From NCBI GenBank assembly GCA_016866775.1, contig VGLJ01000036.1:1-48538 (forward strand): a stretch of 48,538 nucleotides of DNA, in the 5' to 3' direction. Shown one piece after another: positions 33,984 to 42,399 of this stretch. Each line of letters starts with the position of its first letter. The first letter of the stretch is position 1. The notes beneath the pieces are model-generated. The model worked only from the letters and a program-made list of their open reading frames with translations, was not told where the DNA came from and searched no databases. The translations under genes were made by a program, and so were the position numbers. This DNA is from Candidatus Rokuibacteriota bacterium (GTDB lineage: Bacteria > Methylomirabilota > Methylomirabilia > Rokubacteriales > CSP1-6).

Positions 33984-35164
33984 CGCGAGATCGTCAGCCG
34001 CTCGCGGCCGTAGTGGTCGTCGTCGACCCACGGCTTGCCCTCGGCGAAGCGCGTGGAGCGGAACGGTGTCAGGTCGACGAGCTTCGGCGTGCCGTGGACG
34101 ATCCACTCCGCGAGACACCGTCCGATCGCCGGCGACGTCTTGAACGACGTGCCGGAGTCGCCGACCATCCCGTACAGGCCGGGGATCGACGGGAACTGAT
34201 CGATGATCGGGCGCCCGTCGTCGCTCATCATGATCATGCCGGCCCAGCCGCCGCGCATCGTCGCATCGGCGAACGCGGGCAGCCGCGCGGCGAGCGTCGT
34301 CCGCGCGTCCTGCACGAACTGCGGATCGACGCCCTCGTCGTAGGTGTCCGGATCCGCGCCGCTCCGGCCGAGCTCGACACCGATGAGCGTCGCGTTGGGG
34401 CCTTCCGGGCGCATCCACGAGTGGTGCACGGCGTCGATGACGACGGGATGGCGGTGCGTCCATCCCGGCGGCCAGCGGAAGATCGAGATCTGGATCCGGA
34501 ACGGCGCGAGCGGCAGCGCGAGCCCCAGCGGCTGCAGCAGCGGGTTCGCCCACGCGCCGGGGACGAGCACCACCGTCGGCGCCATGATCCGCTCGCGATC
34601 GGTCTCGACGCCGGCCACGCGCCCGTGCTCCACGAGCACGCGCGTGACCCGCACGCCGGTCTCGACGCTCACGCCGAGGCGCCGCGCGGCGGCCGCGAAG
34701 CCGAACGCGGTCGCATTCGGATCGGCGAAGCCCGACGACCGCTCGTACGCGGCGCCGCCGACGTCGTCGATGACCACACCGGGCAGCAGGTCGCGCAGCT
34801 CGCGGTCGTCGATCACGCGCGTGTCGATGCCGAGCGTCTGCTGGCGCGCCACGTTGCGATGGAGCGCCTCGCGATACTGGTGCTTCACGAGCTGCACGAA
34901 GCCGACGGGCGACCAGCCGCAGTCGCCGCCGACCACGTCGGCGAAGTCCTGGAAGACCTTCAGGCTCTCGAGCGCGAGGCGCGACTCGACGTCGTTCGTG
35001 TAGTGCATCCGGACGAGCGAGCCCGACTTGCCGGTCGCGCCGGCGGCGATCTGGCGGCGCTCGAGCAGCACGACGTTCTTCATCCCGAGCGTCGCGAGGT
35101 GGAACGCGGTGCTCGTACCGTTCGCGCCGCCTCCGACGACGACGACGTCCGCGGTGCGCGCCAC
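33980..35164 (-). CDS. FAD-dependent oxidoreductase (DAO / sarcosine oxidase beta-like)
   Basis: A 394-residue DAO-family flavoprotein. The N-terminal Rossmann motif is VVVGGGANGTSTAFHLATLG, followed by NVVLLERRQIAAGATGKSGSLVRMHY, where His/Arg residues near the flavin attachment site of sarcosine oxidase-like proteins occur. The C-terminal block GWAGMIMMSDDGRPIIDQFPSIPGLYGMVGDSG is characteristic. Members oxidise secondary or tertiary amines or D-amino acids. GTG 35164 lies one base after the stop of the metallo-hydrolase gene, so the two and the SIMPL gene form one minus-strand transcript. Confidence 0.88.
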   Translation of the reverse strand: MARTADVVVVGGGANGTSTAFHLATLGMKNVVLLERRQIAAGATGKSGSLVRMHYTNDVESRLALESLKVFQDFADVVGGDCGWSPVGFVQLVKHQYREALHRNVARQQTLGIDTRVIDDRELRDLLPGVVIDDVGGAAYERSSGFADPNATAFGFAAAARRLGVSVETGVRVTRVLVEHGRVAGVETDRERIMAPTVVLVPGAWANPLLQPLGLALPLAPFRIQISIFRWPPGWTHRHPVVIDAVHHSWMRPEGPNATLIGVELGRSGADPDTYDEGVDPQFVQDARTTLAARLPAFADATMRGGWAGMIMMSDDGRPIIDQFPSIPGLYGMVGDSGTSFKTSPAIGRCLAEWIVHGTPKLVDLTPFRSTRFAEGKPWVDDDHYGRERLTISR

Positions 35165-35165
35165 G

Positions 35166-36044
35166 CTACGCTCCGAACCGCGGGACGAAGCCGTCGCCCT
35201 TCGCGTCGACGCGGCAGACGAACGGCGCGCCGAAGTGCGTCGGCATCAGCACCGCCCCGCTGCCGGCGCACACCTCGAGGACCGTGCGCCGGCTCTTGCG
35301 CGCGTTCTCCGCGTCCTCGCACGCGAAACTGTTCCACTCCGGGTGGAAGACCTGGATCGCCTGGTGGAGGATGTCGCCGCAGAACATCGCGCGCGCGCCG
35401 CGCGAGACCATCGAGATGTAGCGCGTGCCCGGCGTGTGGCCCGGCGCGGGCTCGAGCGTGAAGTGCTCGTCGGCGGTGTGCGTGCCGGAGATGAGATCCG
35501 CCTTTCCCGCTTCGGCGATCGGCGCGACGCTGTCCTTGTACGCGAGCGCGTTGCCCGGCTGCTTCTGCGGATCGATCGTCTTGAAGTGCTCGAAGTCCGT
35601 CCGGTCGAAGAGGTAGCGCGCGTTGGGGAACGTGGGGACCCAGCGCCCGTTGTCGAGGCGCGTGTTCCAGCCGACGTGGTCGTTGTGGAGGTGCGTGCAC
35701 ATCACCGCGTCGATCTGCGCGGGCGTCGCGCCCGCCTTCGCGAGCCGGTCGAGCCACGGCGTCTTCATGCGGTGCCACAGGGGGCGGTTCGGACGCTCCT
35801 TGTCGTTGCCGACGCAGGCGTCGATGAGGATCCGGCGCCCGCCGACCTGCACGAGCCAGCTGTGGATGCTGAGCTTCAGCTTGCCGGTGGCCGGATCGTA
35901 GTGGTTCGGCAGCATCCACTCGCGATGCTGCTCGACGACCTCCGGCCGCCACGTGCCCGGGAAGAACATCGTGGCGTCGAAGTTCGGCTCGTAGGATTCC
36001 TCGATGCGCGTGACGGTCGCGGCGCCGATCGTGAAGGTGTCCAT
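35166..36044 (-). CDS. MBL-fold metallo-hydrolase
   Basis: A 292-residue metallo-beta-lactamase-fold hydrolase. The metal motif CTHLHNDHVGW (HxHxDH, about 116-121), a second His in PAPGHTPG, an Asp in FCGDILH and a final His in PTHFG form a complete binuclear site. The N-terminal ATVTRIEESYEPNF and LSIHSWLVQVGGRRILIDACVGND are typical of a lactonase/hydrolase subgroup. The substrate is unknown. It is followed by the FAD oxidoreductase and SIMPL genes. Upstream, 22 bases away, is the damaged end of the cyclase gene. Confidence 0.9.
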   Translation of the reverse strand: MDTFTIGAATVTRIEESYEPNFDATMFFPGTWRPEVVEQHREWMLPNHYDPATGKLKLSIHSWLVQVGGRRILIDACVGNDKERPNRPLWHRMKTPWLDRLAKAGATPAQIDAVMCTHLHNDHVGWNTRLDNGRWVPTFPNARYLFDRTDFEHFKTIDPQKQPGNALAYKDSVAPIAEAGKADLISGTHTADEHFTLEPAPGHTPGTRYISMVSRGARAMFCGDILHQAIQVFHPEWNSFACEDAENARKSRRTVLEVCAGSGAVLMPTHFGAPFVCRVDAKGDGFVPRFGA

Positions 36045-36066
36045 GGCCGTAGAGATACCACAGGCG

Positions 36067-38812
36067 TCACCCGCTCAGCGCGGCGCGCGCCGCGCCGTGC
36101 TCGACGCGCCGCGAACGGGGCGGCCGTCAGCGCGAAGCGCAGGTTCCGCAGCACGACGCCCAGCGGCGGCCGCGCGGCGCTGGTCGCCATCTCGAGGTAG
36201 ATCATGCCGACGAACTGCCGGCCTATCGCGCGCGCGAACGGCTGGCCCCAGGCCTCGTAGCGGCGCGCCGCGTCCTCGATCCAGCAAATGCCCTTGCTCC
36301 ACTCGCCGGCGAGGACGAGCGCGAGGCCGTACGGCGCCTCGAGGGCGACGAAGTTGGACAGCACCATGGCCCCGGCATCCGTCTGCCGGCGGAACTCGTC
36401 GAGATGCTCCCGACTCTCGCGCGGTCGGCCGCCGAACACGAGCGCTATCGTGCGGGCGACGCGAGAGTAGATGCGGTCGAGCCCGCTCAGCGAGCGCCGG
36501 ACGCTCGCCTCGGCGTACTCGAGCGCTGCGTCGGTGTCGCCCAGAGGCCCATCGCCTTCGGACGCGGATCGCCCGTGGCCGCGCTCAGCTCGAGCAGCCG
36601 GTGGCTGCGCCGCTCGGCCTCGGCGAGCCGACCCCAGATCCCGGCGTCGATCGCGAGCGCGAGGAGCACCTTCGACCTGAGCCACACGTCGCGGAGCCGC
36701 TCTGCGATCTCGATCGCGCGCCGGCCGAGCCGCTCGACCGTCGCCTGCCGGGCGGGCTCGTGGGGCGCCCAGTGGATGTGGAACCACATGAGCCCCATCG
36801 ACGCGTACCCGATGGATTCCTCGTAACCGATCTCGAAGAGGAACCGCGCGAGCCGCGGCGTGTCCCCGAGCGCCTCGACGCGCGGGAGGTACTCCTCGAC
36901 GAGCGCGATGACGCTCCGAAAGTCGCAGCGGAAGTAGTGCACGCGCGCGATCTGGAGCAGTACGTCCGCGAGGAAGGCTTCGTCCGCGCATCCGGGCACG
37001 GCGCGGAGCAGATCGAGCGTCTGGCGGAAACGGGCCTCGGCCGCGCCGAGCGAGTACAGCGCGAGGCTGCGGGCGCCGGCCAGCGCGAGGTAGCGCACGG
37101 CCTTCTCGGCGCGGCGCGTCTGCGCATAGTGGTCGGCGATCGCGTCCGTCGCCTCGGCGAGCCGTCCCGCGCTGAGGTCTTCGAGGACCGCTGCGACGCG
37201 CTCGTGCAGTTCCTCGCGTCGCGCCTTCAGGAGGCTCTGGTAGACGGCGTCCCGTACGAGCGTGTGCTTGAACGTCATCTCGTCTCCGTCCGGCTCTCGG
37301 AAGACGAGATCCTGCCGCTCGAGCTCGCCCAGCCATGACGCGAGCTCGCCGTCGACTCGGCAAACACGGCGCACCACGTCGACGGCGAACCGGCGGCCGA
37401 CGACCGCCGCCGCGTCAAGGACATGGCGCGGACCGTCGGCGAGGCGACCGATCCGCTCCATGAGCAGGTTCTCCAGCGAGACGGGCAAGGCGGTGCTGCC
37501 CGCGGTGCGGTCCATGGCGCCGGTCCCGTTCAGGTACGTCGCGAGGTCCTCGGCGAACAGCGGATTGCCTTCCGCCTTGTCGAGAACGAGGGTCTGGAGC
37601 CCCGGCGCCAGCGCGTCGGCTCCGAGGCGTGACGTGACGAGCTCCAGCGTGCTCGTGCGCGACAGCGGCGCGAGCGCCAGCCCAGTCGAGGAACTCCTCC
37701 GACGCCGCGTCGATCCAGTGCAGGTCCTCGACGATCAGCGCGGTGGGCGACAGGCGGCTACGCGCCTCCAGCACGCATTCGAGCGCGTGTCGAACCCTCG
37801 CGCCGAGCAGCTCGGGATCGAGCGCCCGCACCGCCGCCGGCGCTCGGCCGAGCAGGTGGAGGAGGTACGGGAGCACCTCGCGCTCCGTGACGCCGAGCAC
37901 GTCGAGCGCGCGCGCGAGCTTCACCTCGGCGCCGTCCTCGCCTTCGGCGATCCGGAACGACGTGCGCAGGACCTCGACGAATGGAAGGAACGGCGTGGTC
38001 CGGCCCTCGCCGGTGCAGTGGCCCCGGAGGAACGTGGCCTCGTCCGTCGGCACGCGCGACGCGAACTCGTGGAGCAGCCGTGACTTGCCGAGCCCGGCTT
38101 CGCCGACGACGTTCACGACGCGCACGCCGTGGCCATCCCGCCGGCGGTCGAGCAGCGTGTCCAGCTCCGCGCGGCGGCCGACGAGCGGCGTGAGCCCGCG
38201 TCGGAGCGACACGGCGAACCGCGTCCCGATGCCGCGCGCGCGCCGCACGCGATGGATGCGGACCGGCCGCTCGAGGCCCTTGAACGGCTGATCCCCCAGG
38301 GCCTCGACGTCGAACAGCCCGTCCACGAGTCGCTGCGTGACGTCGCTGATGACGACGTCGTTCGGCTCGGCGAGCGCCTGGAGGCGCGCCGCGACGTTCG
38401 GCGTCTCGCCGAGCGCGAGCGCCTCGTGCCGGTCGCCACCGCCGACGTCGCCCACGACGACCAGCCCCGTATGGATCCCGACGCGAACGCGGAGAGGCGC
38501 GGGCAGGCTCACGCTCGGGTGGACCAGTGCGCCGATCTCGCTCGCGATCTCGAGCCCGGCGCGGACGGCACGTGCCGCGTCGTCCTCGTGGGCCTTGGGG
38601 AAGCCGAAGTAGACGAGCAGGCCGTCCCCCAGGTACTGCGCGATGTGGCCGTCGTGACGCGCGATCGCCGTCGTGGCCATCTCCTGGTAGGCGCGCACGA
38701 CGTCGCGGAGATCCTCGGGGTCCAGCCGGCTCGCGAGCGCCGTCGAGCCGACGAGGTCGCAGAAGAGGACGGTGAGCTGGCGCCGCTCACTCACGGCGCG
38801 AGCGTACGACAT
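36067..38812 (-). pseudogene. Class III adenylate cyclase - AAA-type ATPase - TPR regulator, broken in three places
   Basis: ATG 38812 opens a cyclase domain (RRQLTVLFCDLVGSTALASRLDPEDLRDVV, GDGLLVYFGFPKAHEDDA, VRVGIHTGLVVVGDVGG). An ATPase module follows with Walker A VVGEAGLGKSRLL and the Walker B-like ALIVEDLHWIDAASEEFLDW. At about 37682 the frame is lost; it resumes as LALAPLSRTSTLELVTSRLG, with roughly 35 expected residues absent. It then reads TPR-like sequence to MGLW (36542), resumes as GDTDAALEYAEASVRRSL with perhaps ten residues missing, and near 36100 drops again before a short natural-looking end, VEHGAARAALSG. Each gap also shifts frame, so no full-length protein can be made from this sequence. 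Confidence 0.85.
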
Positions 38813-38823
38813 CGGTGCGGAGG

Positions 38824-38853
38824 TTGACAGGGCCGTGCGGAAACTCCTATAAA
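38824..38853 (+). promoter_or_regulatory. Near-consensus sigma-70 promoter
   Basis: TTGACA (38824-38829) and TATAAA (38848-38853) are separated by 18 bases. Transcription would start around 38860, about 40 bases before the SBP ATG at 38903, whose GGAGGT site is at 38890-38895. Consensus-like promoters are rare in this GC-rich window, so strong expression of the downstream importer genes is likely. Confidence 0.7.
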
Positions 38854-38902
38854 CGCGGCAGGAACCAGAGCTTCGTCACTCACCTTGATGGAGGTATTCC
38901 GT

Positions 38903-40444
38903 ATGGCCCAACTCAGCAGGCGCGACGTCCTCAAGGGCCTCGCCGCCGTCGGTGCCGCCGGGGCGGTCGCGTCGCGCGCGACACCCGCCGCGGCCCAGAC
39001 GACGCAGAAGAAGGAGCTCGTCGTCGCGCAGGGCGGCGACGTCGCGAACTTCGATCCGCACATGAGCACGTCGGCGAACGACATCCGCGTGTCGTTCAAT
39101 CTCTTCGACAACCTCGTCTCGCGGCATCCGGATCAGAAGCTCCATCCGGGGCTCGCGACCGAGTGGAAGCTCACCGCGCCGACGACGTGGACATTCAAGA
39201 TCCGCCAGGGCGTGAAGTTCCACAACGGCGATCCGTTCACCTCCGCCGACGCGAAGTTCAGCCTCGAGCGGACGTACGATCCCGCGGCGAAGACACGGGT
39301 CAACACCGTCTTCACGTCGATCGACCGCATCGAAGCGCCCGACGCCGGCACGCTCGTCATCCACACGAAGAAGCCGGATCCGCTGCTCCCCGCGCGCCTC
39401 GCGTTCTACGGCGGCCAGATCGTGCCGAAGAAGTATCTCGAGAGCGTGAAGGCCGACGGCTTCAACCAGAAGCCGGTGGGCACCGGACCGGTGAAGTTCG
39501 GCTCGTGGACCAAGGACGACAAGACCGTCCTCGCAGCCAACGGCGACTACTGGGGCGGCAAGCCGGACTTCGACCGGATGACCTTCCGCGCGATCCCGGA
39601 GACCGCGCCGCGGATCGCATCGCTGCTGAAGGGCGAGGTCGACGTGATCACGCAGCTCCCGCCGGATCACGGCGAGCGCGTGAGCGGCAACGCCTCCACG
39701 CGTGTGGTCGGCGCGCTCTACGCCGGCCTGTACGTGCTCGCGGTCAACTCGAAGGTGAAGCCGCTCGACAACCCGCTCGTGAAGCAGGCGCTGGCGCTCG
39801 GCATCGACCGCGACGCGATCGTCAAGGAGCTCTGGCGCGCGCGCGGGATCGTGCCGAACGGTCCGATCGCGAAAGGTGACAACCACTACGACACCGGGCT
39901 GCCCGCGCTGAAGTACGACCCGAAGGAAGCGCGCGAGCGGCTGAAGAAGGCGGGCTACAAGAACGAGGAGATCGTCGTCGAGACCACCGTCGGCTACATG
40001 GCGAACGACAAGCCGATGGCCGAGGCGATCGTCGGCATGTGGCGCGACGTCGGCGTCAACGCGAAGGTCGAGGTGTTCGAGTACTCGGTGCGCGCGCAGA
40101 AGAACCGGGACAAGACGTTCAAGGGCCTGTGGTGGTCCGATCCGACGTCCACGCTCGCCGACCCCGACGGGATGATGTGGCGCCTGCTCGGCCCGGGCGG
40201 CCCGCAGGACTACTGGCGTCACGCCGAGTTCGACGAGCTGGGCAACGCCGCGCGCTTCTCGGTCGACGAGAAGTTCCGGGGCGAGGCGTACAAGAAGATG
40301 ACGCGCGTCTTCCTCGAGCACTTCCCGTGGATCCCGGTCGTCCAGCCGTACGAGGACTACGGGCTGCAGAAGCACGTCGAGTGGACGCCGAACCCGAACC
40401 AGCAGTTCGAGATCCGCAAGTTCAACTTCAAGTTCCGTCGTTAA
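38903..40444 (+). CDS. Family 5 (dipeptide-type) extracellular solute-binding protein, Tat-type signal
   Basis: A 513-residue SBP_bac_5 protein. ATG 38903 is chosen because GGAGGT lies seven bases upstream. The N-terminus carries a twin-arginine-like motif (SRRDVLKGLAAVGAAGAV, then PAAAQ). The mature part shows FDPHMSTSANDIRVSFNLFDNLV, KFHNGDPFTSADAKFSLERTY, KPVGTGPVKFGSWTKDD and the C-terminal PWIPVVQPYEDYG. It heads a unit with DppB- and DppC-type permeases and has a near-consensus promoter. No ATPase genes follow, so ATPases encoded elsewhere, for example at 10444-12401, would be needed. Confidence 0.9.
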   Translation: MAQLSRRDVLKGLAAVGAAGAVASRATPAAAQTTQKKELVVAQGGDVANFDPHMSTSANDIRVSFNLFDNLVSRHPDQKLHPGLATEWKLTAPTTWTFKIRQGVKFHNGDPFTSADAKFSLERTYDPAAKTRVNTVFTSIDRIEAPDAGTLVIHTKKPDPLLPARLAFYGGQIVPKKYLESVKADGFNQKPVGTGPVKFGSWTKDDKTVLAANGDYWGGKPDFDRMTFRAIPETAPRIASLLKGEVDVITQLPPDHGERVSGNASTRVVGALYAGLYVLAVNSKVKPLDNPLVKQALALGIDRDAIVKELWRARGIVPNGPIAKGDNHYDTGLPALKYDPKEARERLKKAGYKNEEIVVETTVGYMANDKPMAEAIVGMWRDVGVNAKVEVFEYSVRAQKNRDKTFKGLWWSDPTSTLADPDGMMWRLLGPGGPQDYWRHAEFDELGNAARFSVDEKFRGEAYKKMTRVFLEHFPWIPVVQPYEDYGLQKHVEWTPNPNQQFEIRKFNFKFRR

Positions 40445-40558
40445 CCCGGAGGGGGGGTCACCCCCCTTCCGGCGGTTGGAGAGAGCGGACCGTCAGGTCC
40501 GCTCTCTCCGCCCTGCCTCCCCCCAGGAATCGGATTGCGCCGGCGAGGCCGGCGCTCG
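40445..40558 (+). repeat. Structured 3' repeat element, full copy B
   Basis: The element starts right after the SBP stop and fills most of the gap to dppB. Hairpin 1 (40448-40470) is a G-run/C-run stem with TTCC end. Hairpin 2 (40478-40509) is a perfect 14-bp stem, GGAGAGAGCGGACC with loop GTCA. Between them and hairpin 3 is the shared block CCTGCCTCCCCCCAGGAATC. Hairpin 3 (40537-40555) is GCGCCGGC-GAG-GCCGGCGC. Compared with the copy at 44722, the linkers are conserved and the stems differ while staying paired. Confidence 0.75.
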
Positions 40559-40573
40559 GCCACCGCTGATCTG

Positions 40574-41500
40574 ATGCGTGGGTTTGTGAGTTTCCTCGGC
40601 ACACGGCTGGCGCGCGCGTTTGTGGCGCTGTGGCTCGTCTCCACGGTCGTCTTTGTCGTCATGCGGCTGTCCGGGGATCCCGTGCCCCTGCTGCTGCCGC
40701 CGGACGCGCCGCGGAGCGAGATCTTTCGCGTGCGCGCGGAGCTCGGCCTCGACAAGCCGATGATCGTCCAGTACGGGATCTTTCTCGGCAACGTCGCGCG
40801 CGGGGACTTCGGGCGCTCGATCCACTTCCGGGACTCCGCGATGAACGTGGTGATCGGCTATCTGCCCGCGAGCCTCGAGCTCGCGCTCACCGCGTTCGTG
40901 CTCGCGGCGGCCGTCGCGGTGCCCGTGGGACTCGTGTCCGCGATCCGGCGCAACACGCTGATCGACCACGCGGCGATGGGGGTGGCGCTCGTCGGGCAAT
41001 CCGCTCCGACGTTCTTCCTCGGCATCCTCCTGATCCTCGTGCTCTCGCTGCAGGCGGGACTGTTTCCGACGTCGGGCCGCGGTGACTGGCGTCACCTCGT
41101 GCTGCCCGGCCTCACGCTCGGCGCGTTCGCGATGGCGTCGATCGCGCGCCTCACGCGCTCCGCGGTGCTCGAAGTGCTCCGTGCGGACTTCGTCCGCACG
41201 GCGCGCGCGAAGGGCGTGTCCGAAGCGCTCGTCGTCGGCAAGCACACGCTGCGCAACGCGGCGCTGCCGATCATCACGATCACGGGCCTCCAGCTCGGCC
41301 AGCTCCTCGCGGGCGCGGTCGTGACCGAGACCGTGTTCGCGTGGCCGGGCATCGGCCGGCTCGCGATCCAGTCGATCTACAACCGCGACTACCCGATCGT
41401 GCAGTGCACCGTGTTTCTCTCCGCCGCGTCGTTCGTGGTCATCAACTTCCTGATCGACGTCCTCTATGGCGTCCTCGATCCCCGTCTCCGCACCCGCTGA
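40574..41500 (+). CDS. Peptide-type ABC permease (DppB/OppB family)
   Basis: A 308-residue permease with family phrases FVVMRLSGDPVPLLLP, LGLDKPMIVQYGIFLGNVARGDFGRS, coupling loop RTARAKGVSEALVVGKHTLRNA and the end VLYGVLDPRLRTR. ATG 40574 is chosen because earlier in-frame codons lie inside the repeat element's third hairpin. It overlaps dppC by 35 bases. It would form the channel for the solute bound by the SBP at 38903-40444. Confidence 0.92.
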   Translation: MRGFVSFLGTRLARAFVALWLVSTVVFVVMRLSGDPVPLLLPPDAPRSEIFRVRAELGLDKPMIVQYGIFLGNVARGDFGRSIHFRDSAMNVVIGYLPASLELALTAFVLAAAVAVPVGLVSAIRRNTLIDHAAMGVALVGQSAPTFFLGILLILVLSLQAGLFPTSGRGDWRHLVLPGLTLGAFAMASIARLTRSAVLEVLRADFVRTARAKGVSEALVVGKHTLRNAALPIITITGLQLGQLLAGAVVTETVFAWPGIGRLAIQSIYNRDYPIVQCTVFLSAASFVVINFLIDVLYGVLDPRLRTR

Positions 41501-42344
41501 CCTCGCGCCGCGGCGTCGCGTGCCGTGGCTGGCGGTGCTCGCCGTCGGATTCGTGGGCTCGCTCTTCCTGATGGCGGCCGCGGCGCCGTTCATCGCGCCG
41601 CACGACCCGGTGCGGCAGTCGCTCCGTCTGCGCCTCAAGCCGCCCACGATGGAAGCCGCGGACGGGCGCGCGCACCCGTTCGGCACCGATCATCTCGGGC
41701 GCGACGTGCTCTCGCGCGTGATCCATGGCTCGCGGGTCTCGCTGCTGATCGGCTTCGCGGCGGTCGGGGTGGGGAGCCTCGTCGGCGCCACGCTCGGGAT
41801 CGTCGCGGGCTACCGGCGCGGCTGGTTCGACACCGTCATCATGACGCTGGCCGACGCCCAGCTCGCGTTCCCGTTCATCCTGCTCGCCATCGGGATCATC
41901 GCCGTGCTGGGGCCAAGCTTTCCTACCCTGGTGGTGGTCGTCGGGCTCTCGGGCTGGATGACGTACGCCCGCGTCCTCCGGGCGCAGGTCCTGGTGCTCC
42001 GCTCGCGCGAGTTCGTGGACGCCATCCACGGGCTCGGCGGCTCGACGCTGCGCATCATTCTCCGCCACATCCTGCCTAACGTCCTGTCGTCGCTGGTGGT
42101 CATCGCCACCCTCGAGCTCGCCCGGGCCATCGTCCTCGAGGCCACCCTTTCGTTTCTCGGCCTCGGGATCCAGCCGCCCACCCCCTCCTGGGGAGGGATG
42201 ATCCACGAGGGGCGCGAATACCTCGATTCGGCCTGGTGGATCTCCACCTTCCCCGGGCTCGTACTCATGCTGTCGTCCCTCGTCGTCAGCCGCCTCGGGG
42301 ACTGGCTCCGGGACGTCCTGGACCCCACGCTGAGGGGCGAATAG
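41466..42344 (+). CDS. Peptide-type ABC permease (DppC/OppC family)
   Basis: A 292-residue permease: N-terminal helix (WLAVLAVGFVGSLFLMAAAA), HPFGTDHLGRDVLSRVIHGSRVSL, coupling region VDAIHGLGGSTLRIILRHILPN, EATLSFLGLGIQPPTPSWGGM and the end LGDWLRDVLDPTLRGE. It overlaps dppB by 35 bases, a strong sign of coupling. After its stop comes GCCGGGCTTTTTT, a possible weak terminator, and then the pilB promoter region. No DppD/DppF genes follow. Confidence 0.92.
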   Translation: MASSIPVSAPADLAPRRRVPWLAVLAVGFVGSLFLMAAAAPFIAPHDPVRQSLRLRLKPPTMEAADGRAHPFGTDHLGRDVLSRVIHGSRVSLLIGFAAVGVGSLVGATLGIVAGYRRGWFDTVIMTLADAQLAFPFILLAIGIIAVLGPSFPTLVVVVGLSGWMTYARVLRAQVLVLRSREFVDAIHGLGGSTLRIILRHILPNVLSSLVVIATLELARAIVLEATLSFLGLGIQPPTPSWGGMIHEGREYLDSAWWISTFPGLVLMLSSLVVSRLGDWLRDVLDPTLRGE

Positions 42345-42394
42345 CCGGGCTTTTTTCGCGATTCTGCTACACTGAAACGACGCGTCAGCGGAGG
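42345..42394 (+). promoter_or_regulatory. Short terminator-like T-run and extended -10 promoter before pilB
   Basis: AGCCGGGCTTTTTT (from 42343) has only a three-base stem before its T-run, so termination is doubtful. TGCTACACT (about 42365-42373) matches an extended -10 element (TGnTAnnnT). GGAGG at 42390-42394 serves the TTG start at 42400. Confidence 0.4.
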
Positions 42395-42399
42395 CGTTG

